In this document: positions 34,731 to 42,970 of the stretch, in pieces | Position numbering within the stretch: position 1 is the first letter of the stretch | Layout: each line of letters opens with the position of its first letter | Source: Mesonia mobilis DSM 19841 | Lineage (GTDB): Bacteria > Bacteroidota > Bacteroidia > Flavobacteriales > Flavobacteriaceae | Assembly (NCBI RefSeq): GCF_000423405.1 | Contig: NZ_AUHX01000012.1 | Location: forward strand, 1 to 64,000 | DNA: 64,000 bases | Direction of reading: 5' to 3' | Program-made: the position numbers and the translations under genes | Notes under the pieces: generated by a model | The model's database searches: none | Told to the model about the DNA's origin: nothing | Seen by the model: the letters and a program-made list of their open reading frames with translations, nothing else

Positions 34731-36929
34731 TTAGTTTGAACTTACTTCTTGGTTAGCGTCTTTTATTTTAATATCGGTTCCTAATCGTTGAATGTAGGCG
34801 ATAAGTGCGATCACTTCACGATCTTTCATCTCTACGAAATCGAGTCCGTTTTCTTTCGCAAACTTTTTATCGGCTTCATAACTTTCAGCAAAATCGGGAT
34901 CCGAGTACAGGTTTTGTTCAATTTGAGCAGCCTGCTCTTCCATCCATTGTTGTGCGTTGGCAATTTCTTCTTCGGTATAAGGAACTCCTAAAGTGACCAT
35001 TGCTCGCATTTTATCTTCGGTTTGTGAACGATCGTGTTCATTTTTAATCAACCATTTATAACTTGGCATAATTGAACCTGAGGAAGTGGTTTGCGGATCA
35101 TAGAAGTGATTAAAGTGCCAGTTGTCTGAATACTTTCCTCCTACTCTAAATAAATCGGGTCCTGTACGTTTACTTCCCCATAAAAATGGATGGTCGTACA
35201 CATATTCTCCTGCTTTAGAATATTCACCATAACGTTCTACTTCACTTCTAAAAGGTCGAATCATTTGTGAGTGACAAGACACACAACTTTCTCTGATGTA
35301 TAAATCTCTACCTTCTAATTCTAATGGCGTGTAAGGTTTTACACTGGTAATGGTTGGAATGTTAGAATCGATCATTAACGTTGGTATGATTTGAACCGCA
35401 CCACCAATTAAAATTGCGATCGTTGCGTAGATGGTTAATTTTACCGGTCTTCTTTCTAACCAAGTGTGGTAACCTTCACCAGCTACACGTTTGTGAGTTA
35501 CTTTTGGTAGTGGAGCTGCTTCAGCCAATTCATCAGTTACCGTGCTTCCTGCTTTGATAGTTTTCACAATATTATAAAGCATCACAATAGCTCCTAGAAT
35601 GTATAAACTACCACCGATAGCACGCATCCAATACATTGGAATAATTTCTTGAACGGTTTCTAAGAAGTTACCGTACACTAAACTTCCGTCAGGGTTAAAT
35701 TGTTTCCACATCGAAGCTTGTGTGAATCCTGCCACATACATTGGTAATGCGTACATAATGATTCCTAAAGTTCCTATCCAGAAATGAACATTAGCCAATT
35801 TGGTTGACCATAAGTCTTTTTTCACCAATTTTGGTACTAACCAATACACCATTCCGAAGGTTAAGAAACCATTCCAAGCTAAAGCTCCTACGTGAACGTG
35901 CGCAATTACCCAGTCGCTAAAGTGAGCAACAGCGTTGATATTTTTAAGTGATAACATTGGCCCTTCGAATGTTGCCATCCCGTAACCGGTAATCGCTACC
36001 ACCATAAATTTTAAAACAGGATCTGTTCTTACTTTATCCCAAGCACCGCGAAGAGTTAATAATCCGTTGATCATCCCACCCCAAGATGGAGCGATAAGCA
36101 TTACAGAAAAAGCAACTCCTAAGTTTTGCGCCCAATCTGGTAAAGCTGAATATAATAAATGGTGAGGTCCTGCCCAGATGTAAATAAAGATTAACGACCA
36201 GAAGTGAACGATTGATAAACGATAAGAATATACCGGACGATTAGCGGCTTTTGGTACAAAATAGTACATTAAACCTAAAAACGGCGTGGTTAAGAAAAAT
36301 GCCACCGCGTTATGCCCGTACCACCATTGCACCAAAGCATCTTGCACACCTGCATAAACTGAATAACTTTTTAAAGCACTTACTGGCAATTCAATATTAT
36401 TAAAAATATGAAGTACCGCTACGGTTACGAAAGTTGCTAAGTAAAACCAAATGGCTACATATAAATGACGCTGTCTTCTTTTGAAGATCGTCCAGATCAT
36501 ATTCACACCAAAGGCTACCCAAACTAAAGCAATCGCGATATCGATTGGCCATTCTAATTCGGCATATTCTTTAGAAGAAGTATAACCTAACGGAAGGGTG
36601 ATCGCTGCCGCTACAATGATTAATTGCCAACCCCAGAAGTTAAAATTACTTAAAGCATCGCTGGCCATTCTGGTTTTAAGTAAACGTTGCAAAGAGTAAT
36701 ATACTCCGGCAAAGATGGCGTTACCTACAAAGGCAAAAATTACGGCATTGGTATGTAACGGCCGTAAACGACCAAAACTTAGCCACGAAATCCCATCGGT
36801 TAGATTGGGAAATAAAAACATAAACGCTAAGAGAAGCCCTACAGACATCCCTACGATTCCCCAAAAAATCGTAGCGTACAAGAATTTTTTTACGATCTTA
36901 TTGTCGTAATAAAACTGATCCATTTCCAT
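34731..36929 (-). CDS. ccoNO: Fused cbb3-type cytochrome c oxidase subunits I and II (CcoN-CcoO)
   Basis: Terminal oxidase core of 732 residues. Residues 1-465 are CcoN: twelve membrane helices, heme and CuB ligands visible in RPLHTNAVIFAF, WWYGHNAVAFFL and HVHVGALAWNG. Residues about 500-732 are CcoO: one helix then a mono-heme cytochrome c with CVSCH at 549-553 followed by QMIRPF, the CcoO signature. The fusion is standard in Bacteroidota. The enzyme reduces O2 with high affinity and pumps protons, feeding from menaquinol through a bc-type complex. Confidence 0.96.
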   Translation of the reverse strand: MEMDQFYYDNKIVKKFLYATIFWGIVGMSVGLLLAFMFLFPNLTDGISWLSFGRLRPLHTNAVIFAFVGNAIFAGVYYSLQRLLKTRMASDALSNFNFWGWQLIIVAAAITLPLGYTSSKEYAELEWPIDIAIALVWVAFGVNMIWTIFKRRQRHLYVAIWFYLATFVTVAVLHIFNNIELPVSALKSYSVYAGVQDALVQWWYGHNAVAFFLTTPFLGLMYYFVPKAANRPVYSYRLSIVHFWSLIFIYIWAGPHHLLYSALPDWAQNLGVAFSVMLIAPSWGGMINGLLTLRGAWDKVRTDPVLKFMVVAITGYGMATFEGPMLSLKNINAVAHFSDWVIAHVHVGALAWNGFLTFGMVYWLVPKLVKKDLWSTKLANVHFWIGTLGIIMYALPMYVAGFTQASMWKQFNPDGSLVYGNFLETVQEIIPMYWMRAIGGSLYILGAIVMLYNIVKTIKAGSTVTDELAEAAPLPKVTHKRVAGEGYHTWLERRPVKLTIYATIAILIGGAVQIIPTLMIDSNIPTITSVKPYTPLELEGRDLYIRESCVSCHSQMIRPFRSEVERYGEYSKAGEYVYDHPFLWGSKRTGPDLFRVGGKYSDNWHFNHFYDPQTTSSGSIMPSYKWLIKNEHDRSQTEDKMRAMVTLGVPYTEEEIANAQQWMEEQAAQIEQNLYSDPDFAESYEADKKFAKENGLDFVEMKDREVIALIAYIQRLGTDIKIKDANQEVSSN

Positions 36930-36931
36930 TT

Positions 36932-37135
36932 TTATGATTGTTTGTCTTTAGTTAATACTTGTTTATGGTTTTTCTTGGTATTGGGATCTTTTACCAGCTC
37001 GTCTTCAAAAAGCATACGTACCGATGGTGTATAAACATCATCGTATTGACCGCTTTTTACCGAAAGGATAAATGCCACGAAAAAAACGATGGCAACGGTA
37101 ATGCTAATGGCTAGTAAAACATAAATAACACTCAT
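36932..37135 (-). CDS. ccoS: cbb3 oxidase maturation protein CcoS
   Basis: A 67-residue protein with a membrane helix (4-26, IYVLLAISITVAIVFFVAFIL) and the CcoS hallmark AFILSVKSGQYDDVYTPSVRMLFEDE (shown here in part: SGQYDD then PSVRMLFED). CcoS is needed to insert heme b and CuB. It is the first gene of the cco operon, 18 bp after the -7 element of a CRP/FNR-type promoter. Confidence 0.93.
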   Translation of the reverse strand: MSVIYVLLAISITVAIVFFVAFILSVKSGQYDDVYTPSVRMLFEDELVKDPNTKKNHKQVLTKDKQS

Positions 37136-37152
37136 AACTCTCTATTATGGTT

Positions 37153-37200
37153 CAAAAGTAAACGCAAAGGCTTTCTTAAAAAATGACATTTGTCAGGTTT
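37153..37200 (-). promoter_or_regulatory. CRP/FNR-type activator box and -7 element of the cco operon
   Basis: On the minus strand: AAACCTGAC, AAAT, GTCATTTTT at 37200-37179 with perfect TGAC-N4-GTCA, then TACTTTTG (exact TAnnTTTG) at 37160-37153. Box centre to the first T of the -7 is 29.5 bp. The ccoS ATG is 17 bp past the -7 element. Confidence 0.75.
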
Positions 37201-37330
37201 GGGAATTAGGGATTAGTTTTTAGGGATTAGGTAGGAGATTTTTAGTAGGCAGAACTTCGTGTTCAGTTGGTAGTAAGTAGATGGTAGAGATCAGTTGGCA
37301 GTAATTGGTTGACAGCAAACAGTGATTTGG
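37201..37330. repeat. Degenerate short tandem repeats in the pdxH-cco gap
   Basis: The 301-bp gap between ccoS and the pdxH-like gene shows AGGGATTAG-type units three times (37207-37233) and then loose GTTGGTAGT/GTTGGCAGT units (about 37264-37310). Apart from the activator box I see no gene. Confidence 0.5.
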
Positions 37331-37436
37331 AAGTTAGAAGTGGTTAAAAAGTACTCTTACAATATTGAGTTATTGAGTTTTCAATTCAAATTCATCTTAT
37401 ATTTCAACTTCGGATTCAATTTCACTTTGAATTTCC

Positions 37437-38042
37437 TTAGAAGAATAAATCGTAGCAATGCCTAACGTGTTTACTCCAACTGTAATTTTTCTCTAATTGA
37501 TACTGAATAGTCTTGCGAATACCGACCGAAGAATAGTGTATAAAATCGAAAGCTTCCGGTTTTACTAAATAACCGCCCCAATGTTTCGGCATCGGAATAC
37601 TTTGCTGCTGAAATTGTTCTTCAAAACTTTTCAAATTGGTTTCTAGAATACTTCTTGAAGAAATTGCTTTGCTCTGTTCAGAAACCCAAGCGCCAATTTG
37701 ACTCCCTCTGGGACGCTGTTCAAAATATGCTTCAGAAATTGATCGAGGTAATTTTTCTGCTTTTCCTTGAATATAAATTTCCCGATCTGCAGCCTGCCAA
37801 TTAAAATGCAAACTCACCCGTTTGTTTCTGGCAATTGCTCTTGCTTTTTCACTTTTAAAATTGGTAAAAAACAAAAAACCTTCCCACATAAAACGCTTCA
37901 GCAAAACCATTCGGCTTTTTGGGCAAGCATCTTCACCTATAGTCGTGAGCAACATCGCATTTACTTCTCCTATTTTCTGAGATTTTTCTACCTCATAAAA
38001 CCAGGTTTGAAACTCTTGTAAAGGATTATGCTCTTGACTCAT
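37437..38042 (-). CDS. Pyridoxamine 5'-phosphate oxidase-like protein with damaged C-terminus
   Basis: FMN-dependent split-barrel protein of the PdxH family: MLLTTIGEDACPKSRMVLLK near 31, FFTNFKSEKARAI near 75, HFNWQAADREIYIQGKAEKL near 98, YFEQRPRGSQIGAWVSEQS near 128 and PKHWGGY near 180. In working PdxH the end reads W-x-R-S-x-R-L-H-D-R and finishes in LAP. Here it reads FDFIHYSSVGIRKTIQY and ends in an odd HVRHCYDLFF, so the C-terminal substrate and FMN residues are missing. Probably a decaying copy or a changed function. It starts 2 bp after ccoI. Confidence 0.75.
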   Translation of the reverse strand: MSQEHNPLQEFQTWFYEVEKSQKIGEVNAMLLTTIGEDACPKSRMVLLKRFMWEGFLFFTNFKSEKARAIARNKRVSLHFNWQAADREIYIQGKAEKLPRSISEAYFEQRPRGSQIGAWVSEQSKAISSRSILETNLKSFEEQFQQQSIPMPKHWGGYLVKPEAFDFIHYSSVGIRKTIQYQLEKNYSWSKHVRHCYDLFF

Positions 38043-38044
38043 CT

Positions 38045-40435
38045 TTACATTTTTTTAAACAGTTTTCGACCTTTTAAGTTGGTGAGAACGGTTACAAAAA
38101 CCAATACACTTATCGAGCTCAACGGCATTAAAATAGCAGCAATAATGGGAGATAACTGCCCCGTAACCGCAAAATATAAACCAATTACATTATAGATAAA
38201 CGACAAGGTAAAACTCGCCTTAATGATCCCCACGGTTTGTTTTGCTGCCTGAATAAACGCATTGATTTTTGAAAACTGTCCGGCTTCTAAAATAGCATCG
38301 CAAGCGGGAGAAAATACGTTTACATTTTCTGCAATAGAAATACCCACGTCACTTTGCGCTAAAGCTCCGGCATCGTTGAGTCCGTCGCCAATCATCACCA
38401 CATTTTTACCTTCTTGCTGAAGGGTTTGAATATAATTGAGTTTATCTTCTGGTTTTTGGTTGAACAACATATCGGTTCCTTGCGGAAGTAATTGTTGCAA
38501 GTAGGCTTTTTCTCCCTGATTATCGCCCGAAAGAATAATTAAATGAAACTCTTTTTTTAGCTGCTGAAACAAATCTTTTACACCTTCCCGATACTGGTTA
38601 TGAAAAATATATTTTCCTTTATAGGTATCGTTGGTTTTCACGTGAACCGAAGTTGCTAATGTATCGGTTTCAGTTTCATTTCCTACAAATTTAGCTGAAC
38701 CCACATCGATAGAATTTTCAGCTTTTTTGGCGTGCATTCCCTTCCCGGTGATCTCTTCAAAATCGTCTAAGGTTTGAATATCCTGTTCGGCTAAAAAATC
38801 GTATAACGCTCGACTTAACGGATGGTTTGAAGAACGTAAAGTATTTTTCAGCAAAGATTCTTCTTCTTCAGAAAGAGCCATCCCTTCATAAGCAATCGAA
38901 CTTTTTTTATTGGTCGTAATGGTTCCTGTTTTGTCGAAAATTAGCGTATCAATTCTAGCTAACTTTTCAATTACATTCGCGTTTTTCAAGTAAAATTTCT
39001 GTCGACCAAAAATGCGTAACATATTTCCTAAGGCAAAAGGCGTCGATAGTGCCAATGCGCAAGGGCAAGCGATGATCAATACCGAAGTAAGTACATTGAT
39101 CGCCAAACTGCTATCGGCTACCAACCAATAACTTGTCGCCACTAAAGCAATACTTAAAACTGCCCACGTGAAGTATTTACTAATCGCATTGGTAATACCT
39201 ACAAAACCCTGTTCTTTATCTTTAGCAAACACATCGTTACTCCACAATTGCGTAAGGTAACTTTGCTCAACAGATTTGAGCGCTTCTACTTCGATCGCGC
39301 CTGCTAATTGCTTTCCGCCGGCAAAAAGTTTATCTCCGCTCAATTTGGTTACCGGTTCACTTTCTCCCGTTACAAAGCTGTAATCGATTTGCCCTTTCCC
39401 GGAAATTAAAATACTATCGACCGGCAACAATTCGGCATTTCTAATGAGTAAGCGATCGCCTTCTTTAATTTCATATACCTGAATATTTTCTTCTTTCGTT
39501 TCTCCATTCAGCTTAGAAATTTTAGTTACTGCAATCGGAAAATAGGATTTATAATCGCGCTCAAACGATAAAAAGGAATAGGTTTTTTGCTGAAAAAATT
39601 TTCCCAATAATAAAAAGAATACCAAACCGGTTAGGCTATCGAAAAATCCTGTTCCCGTATCGGTAAAAATTTCTGCTGAACTTCGTAAAAAAAGCACTAA
39701 AATCCCCAATGCGATAGGAACATCAATATTCAGAATTTTGGAGCGCAAACCTTTATAAGCCGAAATAAAATACTCTTGCGCGGCATAAAAAACTACCGGT
39801 AACGAAAAGGCAAACATCAAACCGCGAAACAGGTATTTATATTGCTCGAGCCAATATTCTGAAACTTCAAAATATTCTGGAAACGATAAAAACATCACGT
39901 TCCCAAAAGCGAAACCGGCAATGCCTAATTTGTAAATCAAGCTGCGGTCTACTTGTTTTTTTCCTTCAGCATAATCATTTAAACTTATGTAAGGTTCGTA
40001 ACCAATGCTACTTAATAGTTTGACGACTTCTTTTAAGTTGAAGTTTTCAGTTTTAAAAGTAATACGAACGGTTTTCTTCGGAAAGTTGACTTGCGAACTT
40101 TTAATTTCAGTTTGCAATTGATTTAAATTCTCTAAAATCCAAATGCACGAACTACAATGCATATGCGGAATGTAGAGGTTAACGATCTGGATAATCCCGT
40201 CATTAAATTCAACTAATTTTTCAATAATATCAGGATGATCGAGATAATCGTATTTGCCTTCAATCTCTTGCGGAATCGCTCCTGGAGAGGATTGAAGATC
40301 GTAATAACAGGATAGATTATTCGTTGAAAAAATTTCATAAACAGTTTGGCAGCCATGACAGCAAAAGCTTTTCTCGTCAAACACAATAGGCGATTTCCCG
40401 CAATCGCTCCCACAATGAAAACAAGTTTGTTGCAT
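38045..40435 (-). CDS. ccoI: Copper-translocating P1B-type ATPase of cbb3 assembly (CcoI/FixI)
   Basis: Copper exporter that feeds CuB of cbb3 oxidase. N-terminus: CFHCGSDC and CCHGC (residues 4-30), then an HMA-type domain with HMHCSSC near 92; CPCALAL in the sixth helix; DKTGT phosphorylation site; TGEP; GDGLNDAGAL. The frame is open to a GTG at 40459, but the -7 promoter element occupies 40459-40466, so that codon would lie at or before the transcription start. ATG 40435 (MQQTCFHC) is the better start, giving 796 residues and a short leader like those of the other box-controlled genes. Confidence 0.93.
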   Translation of the reverse strand: MQQTCFHCGSDCGKSPIVFDEKSFCCHGCQTVYEIFSTNNLSCYYDLQSSPGAIPQEIEGKYDYLDHPDIIEKLVEFNDGIIQIVNLYIPHMHCSSCIWILENLNQLQTEIKSSQVNFPKKTVRITFKTENFNLKEVVKLLSSIGYEPYISLNDYAEGKKQVDRSLIYKLGIAGFAFGNVMFLSFPEYFEVSEYWLEQYKYLFRGLMFAFSLPVVFYAAQEYFISAYKGLRSKILNIDVPIALGILVLFLRSSAEIFTDTGTGFFDSLTGLVFFLLLGKFFQQKTYSFLSFERDYKSYFPIAVTKISKLNGETKEENIQVYEIKEGDRLLIRNAELLPVDSILISGKGQIDYSFVTGESEPVTKLSGDKLFAGGKQLAGAIEVEALKSVEQSYLTQLWSNDVFAKDKEQGFVGITNAISKYFTWAVLSIALVATSYWLVADSSLAINVLTSVLIIACPCALALSTPFALGNMLRIFGRQKFYLKNANVIEKLARIDTLIFDKTGTITTNKKSSIAYEGMALSEEEESLLKNTLRSSNHPLSRALYDFLAEQDIQTLDDFEEITGKGMHAKKAENSIDVGSAKFVGNETETDTLATSVHVKTNDTYKGKYIFHNQYREGVKDLFQQLKKEFHLIILSGDNQGEKAYLQQLLPQGTDMLFNQKPEDKLNYIQTLQQEGKNVVMIGDGLNDAGALAQSDVGISIAENVNVFSPACDAILEAGQFSKINAFIQAAKQTVGIIKASFTLSFIYNVIGLYFAVTGQLSPIIAAILMPLSSISVLVFVTVLTNLKGRKLFKKM

Positions 40436-40458
40436 CTCTTCTCTTAATATTGAATGCA

Positions 40459-40506
40459 CAAAGTTGCAATAGCAATAGCTTTCTAAAAATGATAATTGTC
40501 AGGTTT
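40459..40506 (-). promoter_or_regulatory. CRP/FNR-type activator box and -7 element of ccoI
   Basis: On the minus strand: AAACCTGAC, AATT, ATCATTTTT at 40506-40485, then CAACTTTG (one change from TAnnTTTG) at 40466-40459. Centre-to--7 spacing is 29.5 bp, the same as at the other sites. Confidence 0.65.
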
Positions 40507-40565
40507 CGATCACTTTATTATCTAAATTTTTGTGTTATCTTTCTACATCTTTAAGCTCTTGTTAC

Positions 40566-41159
40566 ATGAAAAAACTTTTACTTCTATTCCCTATTTTGAT
40601 TTTATTTGCGTTTACTTCTTCAACTACACAAGAAGAACGACATGTGTTCGATATTATTCATAAAGGAAAAAGTATCGGTACGCTTTACGCTAAAAAAGAA
40701 CAGGTAGGTTCTAAAACAATTTACAGCAATCGCACCGAAATTGATACTCGAATTATCGCGAAGATCGAAGTCGATTACAACTATAAAGTTGTTTATGAAA
40801 ACAGTAAACTATCGCATGCGTATGTTTTGATTTTATTCAACGGAAAAGAAAAAACCAATACGTATACTGATAAAAATAGTCAGGGTTATATTTTTTATGA
40901 AGACGATGAAGAAGAAAACCGAATTCACGAATCGATCACTTACGGAACCGTAAATTTAATGTTTGAAGAACCTGAAAATATAAATAAAGTTTATGCAGAA
41001 GAACACGGAACTTTTCATTCGATAAAAAAAGTTGATTCACATACTTACGAAAAAACTTCTCACAAAGGTAAAACCTCTATTTACAAATATAAAGATGGAG
41101 AATTGGTAGAGGCTGAAATAGATGCGGGATTAATAAGTTTTAAGATTGTAGCCAAATAA
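40566..41159 (+). CDS. Secreted protein, DUF6134-like
   Basis: A 197-residue exported protein. I choose ATG 40566 because it begins a normal signal peptide (MKKLLLLFPILILFAFTSS); the frame is open back to 40530 with a poor start. The mature part is a beta-rich domain: HVFDIIHKGKSIGTLYAKKE, NRTEIDTRIIAKIEVDYNY, TYGTVNLMFEEP. It resembles the DUF6134 proteins of Bacteroidota, function unknown. It is divergent from ccoI; the box between them faces ccoI. Confidence 0.65.
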   Translation: MKKLLLLFPILILFAFTSSTTQEERHVFDIIHKGKSIGTLYAKKEQVGSKTIYSNRTEIDTRIIAKIEVDYNYKVVYENSKLSHAYVLILFNGKEKTNTYTDKNSQGYIFYEDDEEENRIHESITYGTVNLMFEEPENINKVYAEEHGTFHSIKKVDSHTYEKTSHKGKTSIYKYKDGELVEAEIDAGLISFKIVAK

Positions 41160-41195
41160 AAAAAACGCCACAAAGTAGGCTTGTGACGTTTTTAA
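41159..41195. terminator. Bidirectional terminator between convergent genes
   Basis: AAAAACGCCACAA pairs with TTGTGACGTTTTT (one mismatch) around a TAGG-containing loop, with T and A runs on the two sides. Confidence 0.75.
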
Positions 41196-41223
41196 GTTTT
41201 GGTATTTGGGGTTGTAGTCTATA

Positions 41224-41805
41224 TTACTTAGTGCTTACACTTTTATAAAAACTTCTGCTATCAGTAAGTACTGCAATCATATAATCTCCTGCCGGTACTT
41301 CAGAAAAATCAAAAGTCTTTTTAAGAACTAAATCGCTATTTCTTAAAGAAGAAACAATTTCACCTTTTGCGTTGTAAACAAAAACTTGCGTATTCTCCTC
41401 ACTAGGATTAGTAAAAGACAACTTTACTTGATTTTTAACTTGCTTAAAAGTTGGCTTAAAAATAATTTGAGAATCTTTTTTAACAATTACCGAACTATTT
41501 TCTTTTACAATCTCTTTAGTATAAATTGTATTAGCATCTTCTAAGTGAAGGTAATAAGTACCTTCAGATAATAATTCTAAACTTAAACTCTTTTGAAATT
41601 TGTTGCCTAATTGCTCTTCTTTAAAAAGCACTTTTCCATCTACATCTAATAAAGTTAACATATCTCCTTCTTGAGCATCATTCAACTCTACCATTAAAAT
41701 TTGATTTTTAGCAACAGCTACATCAAAATTCTTTGCTGCTTGTACATTATTAAATCCTAAAACTAATAATAATGTTACTACGATTGTCTTCATTGTTTTC
41801 TGCAT
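41224..41805 (-). CDS. Secreted protein with T9SS-like C-terminal beta domain
   Basis: A 193-residue exported protein: a signal peptide at 1-23 (ending NVQA), then two beta-sandwich repeats: GDMLTLLDVDGKVLFKEE...GTYYLHLEDANTIYTKEI, and NTQVFVYNAKGEIVSSL...PAGDYMIAVLTDSRSFYKSVSTK. The second repeat resembles the C-terminal sorting domain of the type IX secretion system, though the whole protein seems to be made of such modules. TACATTTG on the minus strand at 41867-41874 may be its -7 element. Function unknown. Confidence 0.65.
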   Translation of the reverse strand: MQKTMKTIVVTLLLVLGFNNVQAAKNFDVAVAKNQILMVELNDAQEGDMLTLLDVDGKVLFKEEQLGNKFQKSLSLELLSEGTYYLHLEDANTIYTKEIVKENSSVIVKKDSQIIFKPTFKQVKNQVKLSFTNPSEENTQVFVYNAKGEIVSSLRNSDLVLKKTFDFSEVPAGDYMIAVLTDSRSFYKSVSTK

Positions 41806-42030
41806 AATCTTAAGTTTTAATGGTTAATAATTATTTACTTGATTATTACATACAAATGTAAGTGCATAAGTAGGAGAATTTTATAACTGAATATACACAA
41901 ATATGTACTATATTAACCCTTATCTATCACTTAACGTTAATTCAATAGTTAATTATAGACATAATAATAGAAGTGCTTTATTTTTATTATTTTCTTAAAT
42001 TAATGCTTCTATTTTTTAGAGAATCACAAT

Positions 42031-42915
42031 ATGAGTGCGAAAAAAAATTCTAAGCCAATTTTAGAAAAAGTTGAACCTTTATTTGGGAGTTCTTTTTCTT
42101 ACAAACATTTTAACCAAGATAACCTGAATAAAAGTGAAAAATTCTGGCATTATCATCCCGAGTTAGAATTGGTTTACGTGAATAGAGGTTCCGGTAAACG
42201 CCAGATTGGAAGTCACGTTTCTCATTACAGAAATGGAGACCTTATACTTATTGGCTCAAACTTACCGCATTGTGGTTTTACCGACCAAATGAAAGAAGGA
42301 CAACAGGAAACGATTATTCAATTTTTGCCAGATTTTTTAGGTCAGTATTTTTTTGATATTCCAGAAATGTCTTCTGTTAAAAATTTATTTGAACGTGCTG
42401 CAAAGGGAATTGTCTTTCACGGGCAAAATAAAAGAACGATCGGCGCTAAAATTCAAGGGCTTCGTTATGAAGACAGCTATCATAAACTTCTGGGCTTGCT
42501 GGAGATTTTGAAGCTTTTAGAAGAGGCCAAAAATTATACGGTTTTAAATGCTGAAGGTTTTATGCTCGAAACTAAACTTGAAGATAATAACCGCATCAAT
42601 ACTGTTTTTAATTTTGTAAAAGAAGAATTTAAACGTCCCATCCCTCTAGAGGAAATCGCAGAACTGGTGAATATGACGGTTCCTGCATTTTGCCGCTATT
42701 TTAAAAAAATTACCGGCAAAACCTTTGTGCAATTCGTGAATGAATATCGATTAGCACACGCGGCTAAATTATTGCACGAAAAACAAATTAGCATTACCGA
42801 TGTTTGTTTTGAAAGTGGTTTTAATAACTTCAGCTACTTCAACAAAAAATTTAAAAGTCTTACCGGAAAGTCTCCTTCTACTTACAGAAATGAATTAAAC
42901 TTTAGTATAAGCTAG
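42031..42915 (+). CDS. AraC family transcriptional regulator
   Basis: A cupin-type sensor domain (residues 20-130; YHPELELVYVNRGSGKRQIGSH and GDLILIGSNLPHCGF) and a C-terminal AraC double HTH (about 195-292) with LEEIAELVNMTVPAFCRYFKKITGKTF in part and ITDVCFESGFNNFSYFNKKFK. The 294-residue length is standard. The ligand is probably a sugar or small organic molecule. It is monocistronic and convergent with the tolC gene; nothing in the neighbourhood identifies its target. Confidence 0.9.
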   Translation: MSAKKNSKPILEKVEPLFGSSFSYKHFNQDNLNKSEKFWHYHPELELVYVNRGSGKRQIGSHVSHYRNGDLILIGSNLPHCGFTDQMKEGQQETIIQFLPDFLGQYFFDIPEMSSVKNLFERAAKGIVFHGQNKRTIGAKIQGLRYEDSYHKLLGLLEILKLLEEAKNYTVLNAEGFMLETKLEDNNRINTVFNFVKEEFKRPIPLEEIAELVNMTVPAFCRYFKKITGKTFVQFVNEYRLAHAAKLLHEKQISITDVCFESGFNNFSYFNKKFKSLTGKSPSTYRNELNFSIS

Positions 42916-42921
42916 AGTTAT

Positions 42922-42958
42922 AAAAAAAACCTCGTAAACGAGGCTTTTAAATTTTTTA
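42922..42958. terminator. Terminator between AraC gene and efflux operon
   Basis: Stem CCTCG with CGAGG around TAAA, flanked by an A-run on the left and T-runs on the right, usable from both sides. Confidence 0.65.
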
Positions 42959-42970
42959 CAAATAATAATA

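Noticed and set aside
37201-37330. Short tandem units as a possible CRISPR or protein-coding repeat
   Set aside because: The units are short, degenerate and without regular spacers; no cas gene is near.
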